In this document: positions 1 through 12,735 of the stretch, in pieces
Layout: each line of letters begins with the position of its first letter
Position numbering within the stretch: the first letter of the stretch is position 1
NCBI RefSeq assembly: GCF_004379255.2
Contig: NC_056037.1
Coordinates: 34,941,012 to 35,005,011 of the forward strand
Direction: 5' to 3'
Length of the DNA stretch: 64,000 nt
Source of the DNA: Salvia splendens
Taxonomy: Eukaryota > Streptophyta > Magnoliopsida > Lamiales > Lamiaceae
Translations under genes and position numbers: made by a program
Notes under the pieces: generated by a model
Database searches by the model: none
What the model saw: the letters and a program-made list of their open reading frames with translations, nothing else
What the model was told of the DNA's origin: nothing

Positions 1-173
1 ATTGCAATAAAGGATTAAATTTCAATTTTAACCTAAATAGAAGGCAAACTAAATTCTCTAGCACAATTTCAATTTTAATCCAAATAAAGGTAAATTAATA
101 TATAAATTTAATAGCTTAATTTAAAAAATTAATTTTAAAAAATATGGAATACTAAACATATCTAAATTTAATA

Positions 174-423
174 CTCCCTCCGTCCCATAAAAATATGGGC
201 GGATGAAATGACAAGGGAATTAAGACAAAATTGGTAAAGTAAGAGAGATGAGAGGAATGGTATGGTAAAGTAAGAGAGAGGAGGAGAGTGGTAGTTAAAG
301 TAGAGTTAGTGGATAGTGAGACATATATTATTAAATTGATATAACTTTCCAAAAATGGAATGCACATATTTTTGTGAGACGGACGAAAATGGAAATGCAC
401 GTACTTTTTTGGGACGGAAGGAG
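174..423. mobile_element. Stowaway-like MITE
   Basis: The left end reads CTCCCTCCGTCCC and the right end reads GGGACGGAAGGAG, forming terminal inverted repeats. A TA dinucleotide flanks each side, the target duplication typical of Tc1/mariner-derived Stowaway MITEs. The interior is AT-rich and non-coding. Confidence 0.8.
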
Positions 424-1942
424 TATATGAATCAAAAGTAAATTATCATTTAAAATAACGATAATATTTTATGCATATGTCCTAGTTCTTAATAACAGGA
501 TAGCATCTACACCTCTTCAATTTTAAGTCTAGTCCCTAAATTTTTAAGTGATAACTTTATTGTTTATCTTGTCATGTATAATGGTGTGAATTAGTGTGGT
601 TAAAATGTATGGTTAATAGTCTTTTATGAATCATGAAAAAAAATACTAAAATTTAGGTCATAAACTACCACTAATCTTCCCTATGAAAGAAATTTTTTTA
701 TGTATAATATAACCTTTTGCAGTATTTTTAGATTACAAATCTTCAATAGATGTTCATGGAGTTCTTTGGAGTGAGGCACATTATAATTTTTTGTATCTAA
801 GCAATATATTTTTCTTAGCTACTCATCTTTAATTTAATAAAATATACTCCATAAATAAATTTGTACTTGGACATGCAAAATGAATTGGAATGAATGAGTA
901 TGCTACCTATAACTCTAAATATGGCCCAAACATAGAGCACAACAACTAAATAAGTAAAACATGTAAATAATTTTTAGCTCAAACAATGAGCCCAACAACT
1001 AAATTAGAGGGGCAGCGACGCTCTGTCACTATCGTTCTCAATGTTCTCGGCTGACAATGGTATCGCCGGCAGCGACGCTGGTTGCGTATCGTTCTACAAC
1101 GTTCTCTTTCTCTCCTTCTCGCGGTTCCACTGCTCGGCCCCAGGCTTGAGGACTCCTCCACACCACCCAACCGTCGTCGCTGGTCACCAACCCCTCTCTC
1201 TCGTGACGCTCAGGTGTCGGGCTTGCAGGCGTGCGATTCCAGCCACCACTGCCGTCAACCCTCCTTCTCTTTATGCCTGCTTCCCTCGTCATCCATCGGT
1301 GGAGGCTTGGAGCTGTCGCCGACTGCAATAAAAAAAAATCAGATAATTAGTCCACTAAAAGTCAGATTCAATTAATGGTGTGTGTATATATAACTGTTTA
1401 ATCTTATTTGAAAAGCTTTTTTCTATCCAATGGTTGTCATTTCTCAAAATGACCTAAAGGTTAAACAAAATAGCTTCACAATTTCCCACCGAAAAGGGCA
1501 ATATTGACTTTCCATCCAATTGTCCCCTTTGATTGTATAGATTAACAATAAGTAGTTATAACTTGTGGTTTTATAACAAATAATTTATCTGGATAATAGA
1601 TTAAGTACAATGATGTTTTTAATAACTATAATATCGCATGTCGCAAAAATCAACAATACTAGTAGAGTAGTAGGAGTATAATTTAGTAATAAAATGTAAT
1701 AATAAAAAATATGGATATAGGCGTTGGGTAAATAGGAGAAAAGCATAAGCAGAAGGCTCGGCGTGGGGCGTGTGCAGGCACAGAAATATTTGTCACATTT
1801 CCACCGCCACCAAACCTCTTTAAATCCCCCCCTTTCTCTCTTCAGTCTTCCCAAGGGAGTTCGCCTAATTCACACATTGAAATAAAACTCTCAGTGTAGG
1901 ATTTTTGTTGTTGAAGAAGACAAAACGGGTCTACCTGTGTGG
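424..1942. other. Intergenic region upstream of the AHP6-like gene
   Basis: No convincing gene is seen. Most is AT-rich. A distinctly GC-richer patch at about 1005-1330 has open frames on both strands, but none resembles a known protein and no splice model stands out. It may be a captured gene fragment or an old element. The last 150 bases hold the presumed 5' leader of the downstream gene, with a pyrimidine-rich stretch near 1825-1850. Confidence 0.5.
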
Positions 1943-2935
1943 ATGTTGGGACTCAGTCTCGACCAGCTGCGTACTGACATGAATCGTTTGCTTGCTATTC
2001 TTTTCCACCAGGTACCTAACTAATTTCTTAACTAGTAATACACTCATTTTTATATTTTGATACGTTACATAGTAATAAAGTCATTTCCTCAACACATTTC
2101 TTCACACCTACTTTTTTTCATTTCATTTTCCACTTAATTTTCCCTTTAAACTCACCTAACACAATTTTGCCGGAAAGAAACGCTTCCATTACTATAGAAC
2201 GGAAGGAGTACTAGTATTTTGTAGCTAAATCTTCTTCTTATTATTATTGCAGGGTGTATTAGACGAGCAGTTCTTGCAGCTGCAGCAGCTCCAAGATGAA
2301 TCTTCCCCTAACTTTGTCTCTGAGGTTGTCAACATCTATTTCCACGAGTCCGAGAAGCTCCTCCGAAACCTCAGAGCCTTGCTGTACCTACCTATTTCTC
2401 TTTCTCTCTTGCTCTATCTCATAAATGAAGTGAAAATGAGTGATGTATTGTGCAGAGTGGATAGAGAGCTGTGTGACTACAAGAAGATGGAAATCCAGTT
2501 GAATCAGTTGATGGGAAGCAGCTCCAGCATTGGCGCCCAAAGGCTCCGAAACGTCTGCATCGCCTTTCGCGCTGCTTCCAACCACAACAATCGCCCCGGG
2601 TTCGTGTTACAGACTCCAATGTCCCACATCAGTTGTTGCTTAAAATTTGGAATTTATTAATTTAGTGTGGAACACTTTCTCAAAACATACATTTTACTGA
2701 ATGCAACAGATGCTTAAGAGCATTGGAGCTGCTGGAATATGAGTACTGTTACCTCAAAAACAAGCTGCATGAACTGTTCCAGGTAGATACTATTACCATG
2801 CAATTAATTTATGATAAAACTGAGATTTCATTTACCAACAGAAAAATGTGTACTTAGATTGAGCAGCAGAGAATGCTAGCAGCTGCAGTGAGATATCCTG
2901 CACCTCACCAGCACCTTAACAATCCTCAAGCCTGA
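1943..2935 (+). CDS. AHP6: AHP6-type pseudo histidine phosphotransfer protein
   Basis: Five exons at 1943-2011, 2253-2383, 2456-2599, 2710-2782 and 2858-2935, all with GT-AG introns and consistent phases, give a protein of 164 residues. It begins MLGLSLDQL and continues GVLDEQFLQLQQLQDESSP, the HPt-domain signature of plant AHP proteins. In canonical AHPs the phosphorylated histidine lies in an HQLKGSS context. Here residue 83 is Asn (LNQLMGSSSSIGAQR), the same change and position as in Arabidopsis AHP6. AHP6 cannot accept phosphate and, in Arabidopsis, inhibits the cytokinin phosphorelay between receptor kinases and response regulators. That biochemical role is transferred from the family. 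The C-terminus (after IEQQRMLAAAVRYP) is about ten residues longer than in Arabidopsis. The start is the first ATG, and it matches the family N-terminus. Confidence 0.93.
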
Positions 2936-4090
2936 CTGAATGCCTAGCTAGCTACCAAAAAGTGTATGGAAAGTGATGGAAGATGGTGACACAATTTCAC
3001 CTGCAATCAATGCATGCAACCACACAAAATTAATTGATTCACATACCAAATCCCACTTCCAAGGATATATTAGCTTATTTACTGCTTCTTCTCTGGACTG
3101 TAATTCACAAGTCTAAACCAATCTACCTACTGTCCCTTCCCTTTTACTTAGTGTCTATGTGAAATTGTGTTATCAAAAAACATAGTTACTGTCCTGCTTG
3201 TGTGAACACAAACTCATATTTATTTAATTTCATTCTGGAATTTCAATGTTGACATTTGTATTGTCAACAAAGACAAATGTGCTTTTATTTGGAGTACATG
3301 ATCGTTAAGGGAATACCAAATTATGTATATTTTTAAATCAAACATTTTTTAGCACTCAGATATTGTTTAATTATGGTTGAGAAAATGTAGGGATACAAAA
3401 TTTGTGCAGAAGAATTCAATATGTTTTAGTTAAGGGTGATTAAGTAAAAATATGTGGTACATTAATTTATATAACCATTTTTATAAGTACCATCATTGAA
3501 ATATACAGATATCAGACTACATATATATATCGATTTTAAGAATGACAATGAAAAGTTGGTAGAATTACTCTCAATTCTGACAACTCATGCCGTTCAGGTT
3601 GAATAATATACTCTTATTACAGTATTATACTCCATGAACTCACAAATATATTTGAGAAACTATATATACATCATCCAGATTAACTGAATTTTAAAATGTG
3701 TAGAAATTGAATTATGCATCCAACTTGGTTGCCCTTTAAAAATTGAATTTTGTAGCCCAAAAATGTACAAAAAAATATTGGCCCAAATTGAGATATGGCC
3801 GATCCAATCCAGTGGCATCTGCCCGGACCCGTCAGCTTAAATATACACATTTGGATTCTAAAAAATAATCAACCCTGTTTAAGGGATTTCTGTACATCCA
3901 GAAAGAAAATAAAATTGGAGTAACAATGAAGAATTGACAAAAAACAAGGAAAAAGAAGAATCGAATTTTAAGTAGGGTATATCAATTTCATTTTAGCTAC
4001 TCCATTTCTCTTATGTATTTATAATGTGTTGGGATTGGGCTGGGCTGGGCCTTTAACCTTGTAAGTCGTAAAAGCATCAAAGAAAACTAA
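2936..4090. other. 3' flank of the AHP6-like gene and intergenic DNA
   Basis: This holds the presumed 3' untranslated region (roughly to 3250) and then AT-rich sequence. No ORF, RNA gene or clear repeat is supported. The last three bases are the TAA target duplication of the adjoining Harbinger element. Confidence 0.5.
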
Positions 4091-6132
4091 GGCCATCCAT
4101 ATCCGTGTCTCAATACCGTCTCTTAACTAAGAGACAGCACCAGCATCCCTCCATCTCTTAACCATCTCATAGCTTAACTATTCATTCAATTTTATTTTTT
4201 ATTTTTATTTCCAACAAATTCAATTAATATTTCTTTGAAATATTAAATTAATACTAATAATTCATAAAATTATTAAAAATCATGAAAATTACAACATCCG
4301 AAAATACGAAAAATACATAATTGAAATCCTAATATTACAATTTATTGAAATCTGCATAATCATGGAAAGTGACGCAGTGATCGTCTAACGGTTACCAAAT
4401 TTTGCCCAAATATGCTCCATTAGATCCTCCTGGAGTTGGGCGTGGGCCATAGAATCACGTGTCCTTTCCCGAACAGATATTCGCTCTTGCAAAGAAGGAT
4501 GCACTCCACTGCGAGGCAGACTACTTGCGGAAGGGCTTCCTGCGGTTTTAGGGTCGAACCAATTTCCCGCATTAGGTCCTTCATCGGCGACAATCATGTT
4601 GTGCAAGATTATGCACGTATACATGATATCGACCATATTCTCCATAAACCACGTACGGGCCGAGGATTTGATAATGTTGAATCGAGCTTGTAGAACCCCG
4701 AACGCTCTCTCCACATCCTTGCGAGCAGCCTCTTGCTTCTGTGCAAAAAGAGCATGTTTTTCGTTTATCGGCCTGTTGAACGTCTTCACGAAGGTTGGCC
4801 ACTTCGGATAGATGCCGTCGGCAAGATAGTACCCCATTTTAAACTGGCGGTTGTTAGCGGTGAAGTTGATGGCCGACGCTTTACCATTCAAAACTTCGGT
4901 GAAGAGGTCGGATTGGTTGAGCACGTTGATATTGTTGTTCGATCCGGGGACCCCAAAAACGCATGCCAAATCCATAGCCGGTAGTCGGCAACGGCCTCAA
5001 GTATAACGGTGGGGTGGGTGCCTTTGTGGCCGCTCGTGTATGATCCCCTCCACGCCACAGGGCAATTCTTCCATTGCCAATGCATGCAATCGACGCTGCC
5101 AAGCATCCCGGGGAATCCGTGCGCTTGTTCGTGAAGTCGGAGCAGAAACTAAAAATCTGCGGTGCTTGGCTTCTTCAGGAATTCGTCGGTGAAGGTTGCC
5201 CGGACACCTTTGCAGAAGTTCATCAAACACGTCTCCCAGTGCTATCCCCAATGTGCAGGTACTCGTCAAACAAATCCGCCGTTTGTCCAGTAGCAAGTTG
5301 ACGGATTGCTGCAACACATTTCTAGAGCGTCGTGAGAATGGGACAACCAGTAGCATCGAACCCTTCTTGGAAGTACTCTTCGCGGGCCGCCAATGTATTT
5401 GAGATATGCAGAAATAGCTCCCGCCGCATGCGGAAACAGCAATGGAAGTAGGTATCTCCCCATACCGGGTTCTCACAAAAGTAATCTCGTACTAACCTTG
5501 CGGCGGCTTCCTCCCGGTCACGATGGATGTATTTCCGGGGTCGCTTTTGACGAGCCCGGCGGCCTCCTCTTCCCTACGTCACTCTTCTTCTAGCGATTCT
5601 TCCATTATTCGACGCATTTGCTCAAATGGATCCATGAATGTATTAAATTTGGGAGAAGAATTGGAGAGGAAATAGATGATATGATAGTGAAGAGAAGAAA
5701 AAAAGATGAGGGATAGTGTGTTTGTGTGTAAAATGAAAGAGTAGGAGTATTTATAGAATAAAAAAAGAAAAAAAAGAATTTTTATTTTTACCGTTGAATT
5801 TTTTTAAAATTTTAATTTTTATATTTTTTTTTGGGAAAAATCGATTTTTTTAAAAAATATTTATTGCATCAGCAATGACGACGCTCACTCGCGGGGCGGC
5901 GAGTGGGCGTCATGCCGCGCGCCAGAGCTCGCCACGTGGCACTGACGCGTGGTGAGATGGCCCGCCGACCCTCTCTCCCCCCGAGCTAAGCGACGAGACC
6001 GAAGACCCGCAGCGGCATCTCGTTGCTGTCTCGGTCTCGTCGACCTTTTAGGGCATCCGCAGCGGCATCTCGTTGTTGTCTCGGTCTCGTCGACGAGACC
6101 GAGACAGCAACGAGATGCCACTGCGGATGCCC
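4091..6132 (-). mobile_element. PIF/Harbinger element with decayed transposase
   Basis: The left end, GGCCATCCATATCCGTGTC, follows TAA. A matching inverted end, GAGATGCCACTGCGGATGCCC, is followed by TAA at 6133-6135. TAA/TTA duplications and such termini are typical of PIF/Harbinger. The interior carries a minus-strand DDE transposase pseudogene. The exact right end is uncertain, because the terminus is repeated in inverted orientation (about 6008-6091) and then tandemly. Confidence 0.75.
4385..5635 (-). pseudogene. Harbinger DDE transposase (ALP1/HARBI1-like), frameshifted
   Basis: Starting from an ATG at 5635 (MDPFEQMRRIMEES), pieces of a DDE_Tnp_4 nuclease can be followed across several frames. 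An early in-frame stop follows ESLEEE. A CENPVWGDTYFH-like stretch, [16 protein letters not shown] with the first catalytic Asp, and a 196-residue C-terminal piece remain. The C-terminal piece has [15 protein letters not shown], where the family normally has Asp in NNDINV, so the second catalytic Asp is changed to Asn. The VERAFGVLQARF motif with the third acidic residue is kept. The end, AQLQEDLMEHIWAKFGNR, is the usual C-terminus. Several frameshifts and the altered catalytic residue argue that it is inactive. It presumably once mobilised this element and related MITEs. Confidence 0.88.
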
Positions 6133-6769
6133 TAAAAGGTAAAATTACTCAAACATGTGACGAGACCGAGACAGCAGCGAGATGCCACTGCGGATGCCCT
6201 AAAAGGTAAAATTACTCAAACATGTGACGAGACCGAGACAGCAACGAGATGCCACTGCGGATGCCCTAAAAGGTAAAATTACTCAAACATGTGAAATCGT
6301 CAAACTTATGCATACCGTCTCTTAAAAGCCTCCATCACCAAATTGATTTCGAAATTAAGAAAATTCAGTCCCAACCCAAAAGTAAGAAAATGCAATAAAT
6401 AATTGCAGAAAAATCTTGCTCCTATTCGAAAAGGTCGTAGTTGAATAATACTCAATTTATTCACACGAGACCGAGACAGCAACGAGATGCCGCTGCGGAT
6501 GCCCTAAAAGGTAAAATTACTCAAACATGTGACGAGACCGAGACAGCAACGAGATGCCACTGCGGATGCCCTAAAAGGTAAAATTACTCAAACATGTGAA
6601 ATCGTCAAACTTATGCATACCGTCTATTAAAAGCCTCCATCACCAAATTGATTTCGAAATTAAGAAAATTCAGTCCCAACCCAAAAGTAAGAAAATGCAA
6701 TAAATAATTGCAGAAAAATCTTGCTCCTATTCGAAAAGGTCGTAGTTGAATAATACTCAATTTATTCAC
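6092..6769. repeat. 67-bp tandem repeat nested in a 305-bp tandem duplication
   Basis: A 67-base unit beginning GACGAGACCGAGACAGC and ending CAAACATGT occurs three times in a row (6092, 6159, 6226). A 172-base segment follows (6293-6464). Two more units, the first slightly truncated (6465-6597), and a second copy of the 172-base segment (6598-6769) come next. The spacing of the 172-base copies is 305 bases. Each unit contains the Harbinger terminus plus flanking DNA, so the expansion began at the element's edge. Confidence 0.9.
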
Positions 6770-8530
6770 GTCCATTTATTTAGTACTCTCATATCACTGT
6801 CACAGAATTGAGGACCAAATATAGTGTGATCATTTCAATCTCAATTTTTTAATATCTCATTAAATTTAACTACGCAAATTTTTATTTCTTGACCCAAAAA
6901 GGGTTTTGACAACTTTTGTAAATCATATAGTAATCACTAATCAGTATTATTGTTCATCATCAAACTTTTGACTGCACCGTGTTGCCAAAATCTTCAAAAA
7001 TTTCTGGATTACTATTTATTAATATTGAACGAACTTCCATCACACTCGTTGAGTTTCAAATATCATGAGATTACTATTTAATATGTATGCAACAAATTAA
7101 TTGTTTCATATATATCTTTAAATAATCAATTATACCATTTAAAAATATAAATTGGTTTAATCCCACCACGTTTTCAACTTAAAAAAACTAAATTTAAAGC
7201 GTAAAATAAAAAACAATTTTTTTTTTGCATATATAAGAATCTAAAATAACCGAAAGCCTTACTTATTTACCTTAATGAAACTTATTAATCAGATGAATCC
7301 TTTGAAAATATATTAGTTTGTTTAACTTAAAAAAATAATTAGTTTGAAGATACTGTTTAGCTAGTGTGTAAAAAAAAGATTAGTTGAAGAGAGAAGATAA
7401 TTAATGATGATTTTTTAAATGGAAGTGTGACTTCTTTTTGGATAAACAACACAATCTTTTTGGATAAACAACATAATGTGACATTTTTTTGGGATAAAGA
7501 GAATATAACTTTTTATTTTTAAAACTAATGGTGGGATGACAAATGTATAATATAATTAAAATATTACTACCAATACTTTTAAGTTTTAACGTAGAGGTAT
7601 CATGTTCATACTCGTAGATATATAGATTTATAACGAGGCACGAGCAAATAATATACTTAGATATAGAATCATCGCTTTCCTAAAAATAAATAGCACCCAC
7701 CACATGACCACAATCCCCTGGCTATTAGTACTAAATAATTTCTAGTGGAGTGACGAATAGATGATAATATATTTAGTGTATAGTCGATTCATTTCTTTTA
7801 GTGAAAACTATAAAAGGTGAACAACATGCACGTCAAACGTAACGCGACATTTTTATGAACACTTGAACAAATAATACAATGCCAAATCGATTTATTTTGC
7901 CTTTCAATTTTATGTAGGTGGTAATAAATTAGTGCGCTAGCTCTTTCAAAAAGTTATCTTCTTTGTAAAAGAAACATCGTCGCTATTATGGCAACATTAT
8001 CTTCATTAATATCCTTATTAATTACTACTTGATTAATTGATTAAGGTTTAGTGTTTTTTTTTTAATTCCATAAGGGTTTTTTTTCGCGGTCAGCTTAGAA
8101 TATCTTAAATTTGATTAAAAAAACATTAATTACCGTAAAATAAATGAATTATAGGTCGATGTGAATTCGACACACTAGTTTTAATTTGGATTGAAACTCA
8201 TAAATTTATCATTTTCTTCGAACACAATAATAGTGAATACACTCTAGTTCTGGACCACCGTCTATATTATTAGAGATTCTTAACCAAACTTTTTGTCGTT
8301 GACGTTCTCTGCCAATTAGCTATTACCGTTGTGAATGAAAAAAGGATCTTGAAAAAAGAAATACTATGAAATCATGCATGCAAAGGACACTTGGAACATA
8401 GTTATATTGTTTAGATTAAAGTTTTAGCATCAAATCTGGTCATGGTTATATATTTTAATTACCTAATAAGAGAATGAGCTGCTTTGATGTTCTTTATATA
8501 AATTAATGTGAATACTTTTATTACAAAGCG
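6770..8530. other. AT-rich intergenic DNA
   Basis: No gene, RNA or well-bounded element is seen. There are short A/T homopolymers and a small local repeat of ctttttggataaacaacac near 7432-7475. Confidence 0.5.
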
Positions 8531-8903
8531 TGTATTGATACGGTCATTATTATTATTTATCATATCTCTATTATTTTGCCCATTAGTATTATATTATCAT
8601 ATCTTTACCATATAATTAGTTTCTTATTCCCTAAGTTAGTGCATTTAGCATTATAAATAGGGACTTTGTTATTCATTTCCATCATTCATGAAATAAGATA
8701 ATTCACACTATTTTCCTTTCTTCTACAATCCAAAACCCTAGTTCTTGTCGTTGTTGATCGTCGGGCAAAGTTCCCACGACTTCACGGAGGAATTGATCCT
8801 AGTTCTTTGTCGTGTGCGATCGACGGGCAAACGTTCCCGCAACCTCACGGAGGAATTTGTGGGAGGGTAAGGAGTTCATCCTTAACATGTATACTATTGA
8901 ACA
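8531..8903 (+). mobile_element. LTR-like sequence (Copia-type, possible solo LTR)
   Basis: It starts TGTATTGATACGG, has a TATA-like box (ATTATAAATAGGG) near 8652 followed by a leader-like region, and ends ATTGAACA, so TG...CA termini are possible. An imperfect repeat of about 62 bases (CGGGCAAA...CACGGAGGAATT) occurs twice at about 8738-8860. No matching target duplication is visible, so the borders and class are tentative. Confidence 0.4.
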
Positions 8904-9924
8904 TTATTGATAAAATCAGAATCAAATTTTTTTAGGACGATAACATTTTTCCATATAGAAAATGAAGCCAAAGAGTACTCTATCATCCTTATCTTTTTAC
9001 CACTCAACATAAAATTATACTCCATTGTTGGATTGAATTAGTAAGGTTTCAGTGGTTTCTTAGTATTTTTTTTTCAAGTGGAACCATGGCGTGGTTCAGT
9101 AAGAAGATGGACTACATAGATTAATTAATGTTTTGCTGCAATTGCGGTTTTAAGTTTATTTATCCGTCAATAAATCTTAACTAAAGTGCAAGTGACATTT
9201 ATTTTAATACACTTCACACATAATATCGTCACGCCATACATTTAACTCATTTTGTTCCCTTACTTTTTTGCATTTTTGGACTCATAAGTGAATTGTGGTG
9301 GTAGTTACTCTGTTTAAATTTGAGTCTTTTCAAATGATATTTAATAATTAGTTATCACTGTATAGCCCTATACGTTTGTCTTTGCATAATTGCATCGGCT
9401 GTACTGATGTGAAATTTATTTTAGAAATATATTGAAAATTGATAGTATATAATTGTGTTTAATATTTATAATTTAATTTGTATAGTTTTGGTGTGACACT
9501 TCCTTTCCACAATTAATAAAAGTCAAAAGTAAACTTTGTTCTCTTCTGCCGAAATCATACATTTCCTTCTTCTTATGGAGTAGTCGATTTTTTCCGGATG
9601 ATATATAGATTTCCTTTTTTTGTGATGCAAATTTAACTAAATAAACAAAAAATCTAAAACTGTAAAGAGAAGTCATGTGAATGATTGGAACGAAAGCAAA
9701 GCTTTTCCAAATAACAATAAATAAGCAAACAACCAAACAATTTTGAACTAAACTCATGCTCAAAAGGTAAATAAGTACTTATATACCAACAAATTCCCCA
9801 TTGATACAAACATGTCACATTACAATCTACAAACAAGAGGCTAAAAAAAAGTTGTTTATGTGAAATTTAGGGGAGCTTTTGTTGCATTGCATGACCAGTA
9901 GATGACAACAAAAATATTCCAAAA
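8904..9924. other. AT-rich intergenic DNA and 3' flank of the LOR gene
   Basis: No supported gene or bounded element. The last few hundred bases probably include the 3' untranslated region of the neighbouring minus-strand gene. Confidence 0.45.
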
Positions 9925-11019
9925 TTAGGGAGAGGGATTCGAACTCGAATCCTCACTGGAGGGCTCGACCCCGACCTTGTTTCCGTTGAGGCTTCCGTCG
10001 GCATCGGCGTCTTCGTCGGAGCCGTAGATCTGATCGAGTATCAGCACCAGCCCCATGGCGAAGGCGCCGTCGAACCCAGGCTTCAGCGATAGCACGAACA
10101 CGTCTTTTCCGAGCACGACGTTGGTGGTTGCGTCCACCTTGCGGCGAACCTCCGCCACAATCACTTTTTCGTTGTTGAAAATGTTGCAATTCCGGCAGCC
10201 GAAGGAGCCTTCGATCTGGTACTCTTCTCCTGGTTTGGAATACACCTCCACCGTCATGCTTGACCGTCCGATTATCGAGGATCTCCGCACGCTGAACAGC
10301 GGCTTCTTCCCGTCCGCTCCGTCGCCGACGAAGCCCTCCCACCGCTGGTGCAGGCTCGGCCTCTGTTTCAATACAAATCCGCCAACAACAAATCAGTGAG
10401 TTGACTCGGCTACCAACACACGCGATCGTACGTGGTTGATTAATTAACATTGAAATCAGGAATTCGGTGAAAAAATTCACCAACTACTAACACTGAATTG
10501 AATTACACATAATACGAGACCTAATCGCGTAAGCATTTTGCAAACGGACACGTGCGTATGCGCGGAAGAAACGGTTAGACCAATCTCGAGAAAAAAATCG
10601 GAATTAAATATTGCAGATTAGCCGAGTCGACTCGGTTTCAACTTTCAACGGTACAGTCAAATTAAAATTTGAATCGTAGCTAAGAAATGGAAAAGAGGAT
10701 TTAATGATTTTCACCGAAAATTGACGGAAAGCGGCGATCTGAGAATGCATACCTTGCGGCGGACGGTGAGGATGCATCTTCCGGAAGCGTCCATGAGAAC
10801 GACTTCGCCAGTATCGCCGGCGTCGGGACCGTACGAGTCGACTCGGAAGACGAGCTCGCCTTTGCAATCGTAGGCAGTGAAGCCGTCGCCGGCGAAAAAG
10901 AGAGAGGTTTTCCGCACAGTGAGATGCGCCTCTTCTTCGTAGACGTAGCATTCCTCGACAATCGCGCCGCTCTTCATCACTGCGTCGGGCATTCGCTTCG
11001 CCGTCGACAACCACGGCAT
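9925..11019 (-). CDS. LURP-one-related (LOR/DUF567) protein
   Basis: Two exons on the minus strand (11019-10753 and 10362-9925) join in phase across a GT-AG intron of 390 bases to give 234 residues. The product has the Tubby C-terminal-like LOR fold pattern. An early strand region reads EEAHLTVRKTSLFFAGDGFTAYD, then VLMDASGRCILTVRRK closes exon 1. Exon 2 starts RPSLHQRWEGFVGDG, followed by SMTVEVYSKPGEEYQIEGS and KDVFVLSLKPGFDGAFAMGLVLILDQ. Family members are about 200-230 residues, so the length is normal. A Ser/Asp-rich tail follows the domain. Some members (Arabidopsis LURP1) act in defence against oomycetes, but most have no defined biochemical role. The start is the first ATG and precedes a typical N-terminus. 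Confidence 0.9.
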
Positions 11020-12735
11020 AACAAAATCGAGATTTGTGGTTGCGAGAGAGAAATAGCGCAGATAGTTTATTTGTGGATAATTAAAATCGGAAAAAAGGAA
11101 AAGAAAATTGAAGTGAGAAAATAGTGAAGGTGTGGAGTGTATTAAATATGGGAAATGGCGCAGTGGGCCCTATCTGCAGGAGCAAGAATGGGAGTACTTT
11201 ACCCCACGCCACGTATTATAGTCATTCTAAAATAATTTATTCCGATGCTTAGCGATTTAATAATTTTGTTTATTGTTATACACATGAATATAAGGTACGC
11301 CAATTTATTTTCTCATATTAAGTACTAGTATATTGTTGTTGGACTAATTATTTAACTGTGGTCCAGTTTATAAACTGGAATATTTTTCTAATTACAGTTC
11401 ATTTCTATTTGTTTACTAATGTTCTGTCTTTATATCGTTACCGTTTTCAATGATTTTGATGATTTAAAACGTTTTGTTGGTATAAAAAGTTTAAATTTTA
11501 ATATGCTAGTACTTTTTAAAATAAAAAGGAAAATGTTAATGCCGTTGGGAATTTTCATGTCTAAATTACTTTTCTTAGCATTAAATTATAAATTAATTCA
11601 AATTCAACCTAGGGCGGAATTAGTTTTCATTATCATTTAAGAATATATTCCATTTTCATTGATTTACATACTATATTTGCATCAGAGTAACGATCGATGA
11701 ATCCATTTTTATACTTTCCAAAACAACAGAAATGGTTTACCTAGTTGGGGGTTCTTATCCTTGCAAAAAAAAGTGAATAGATTTTTAAGATATAATTATC
11801 TACTTTTGTCAAATAACCATCTAATATGAAAAGGTATTAACTACTTTTTACAAATTAAAGAGTTAAGTGACTACAATAAAAAATTATTGAGTATATGATG
11901 GGGTCCGGATGTGGACATTAATAAGTATGGTGAAAAAATGAAAAAGAAGGGAAAAAAAAATTATCATCAGATCAGATGTAAGAAAATGAGAGAAATGGGA
12001 CTTATATATTGTCAGAAAATTTGCTTTCTCAAATAAATAGCAACATCATAAATATGTACACTTTCGAGCAATCCATTAACTAATAGCAAAATTAAATTGA
12101 GATTTTGGCATATATTTGGCTGTGTTTGGCGATAATGATTTGTGTTATGTATATATTTAAAACGTTTATGATATTGACACTGTCCAAACATAAATATCTA
12201 TCTTAAATTATTGTTTCGTTACTTGAAGCAAAGAAATATTTATAAGAGCATACTAATGACAACGTCGTATACGAAGATTTAGTTGGTAACTCAATAATCT
12301 CAAGCCCTAACCATGATTAATTCAAAGTTATCTATATATGGGTAGAATAATATCATATCATATTCATGCACAGAGGGCGATCAAGATATTGTTATTATTA
12401 TCAACATCTAAAGGCATTAAGTAACGCATACATCACAAATCAGTCAGAATTCTAAATATGAAAATATCTATATTAGTACTATATGTACGAAGAATTGAAG
12501 TGGATCTATATTAACAACCTTTTCCTAATATAGACACTAGGAACAAATCTGAACTCTTGATTTTTAGTAGAGTTTATGATTGTCACGGATAGAGATAGTT
12601 CAATTGTAGGAGTATTATAAAATTCTATATAAATATACTACTATTATTTTACATAATTAAAGAGTATCATCTCAAGAATACAATACCTATATATATTATA
12701 TAGTATGTATGAAGAGGCATTATTAATATATAGTA
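11020..12735. other. Promoter side of the LOR gene and intergenic DNA
   Basis: The first 150 bases upstream of the minus-strand start are A-rich leader and presumed promoter. The remainder is AT-rich with no supported gene or bounded element. Confidence 0.45.
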
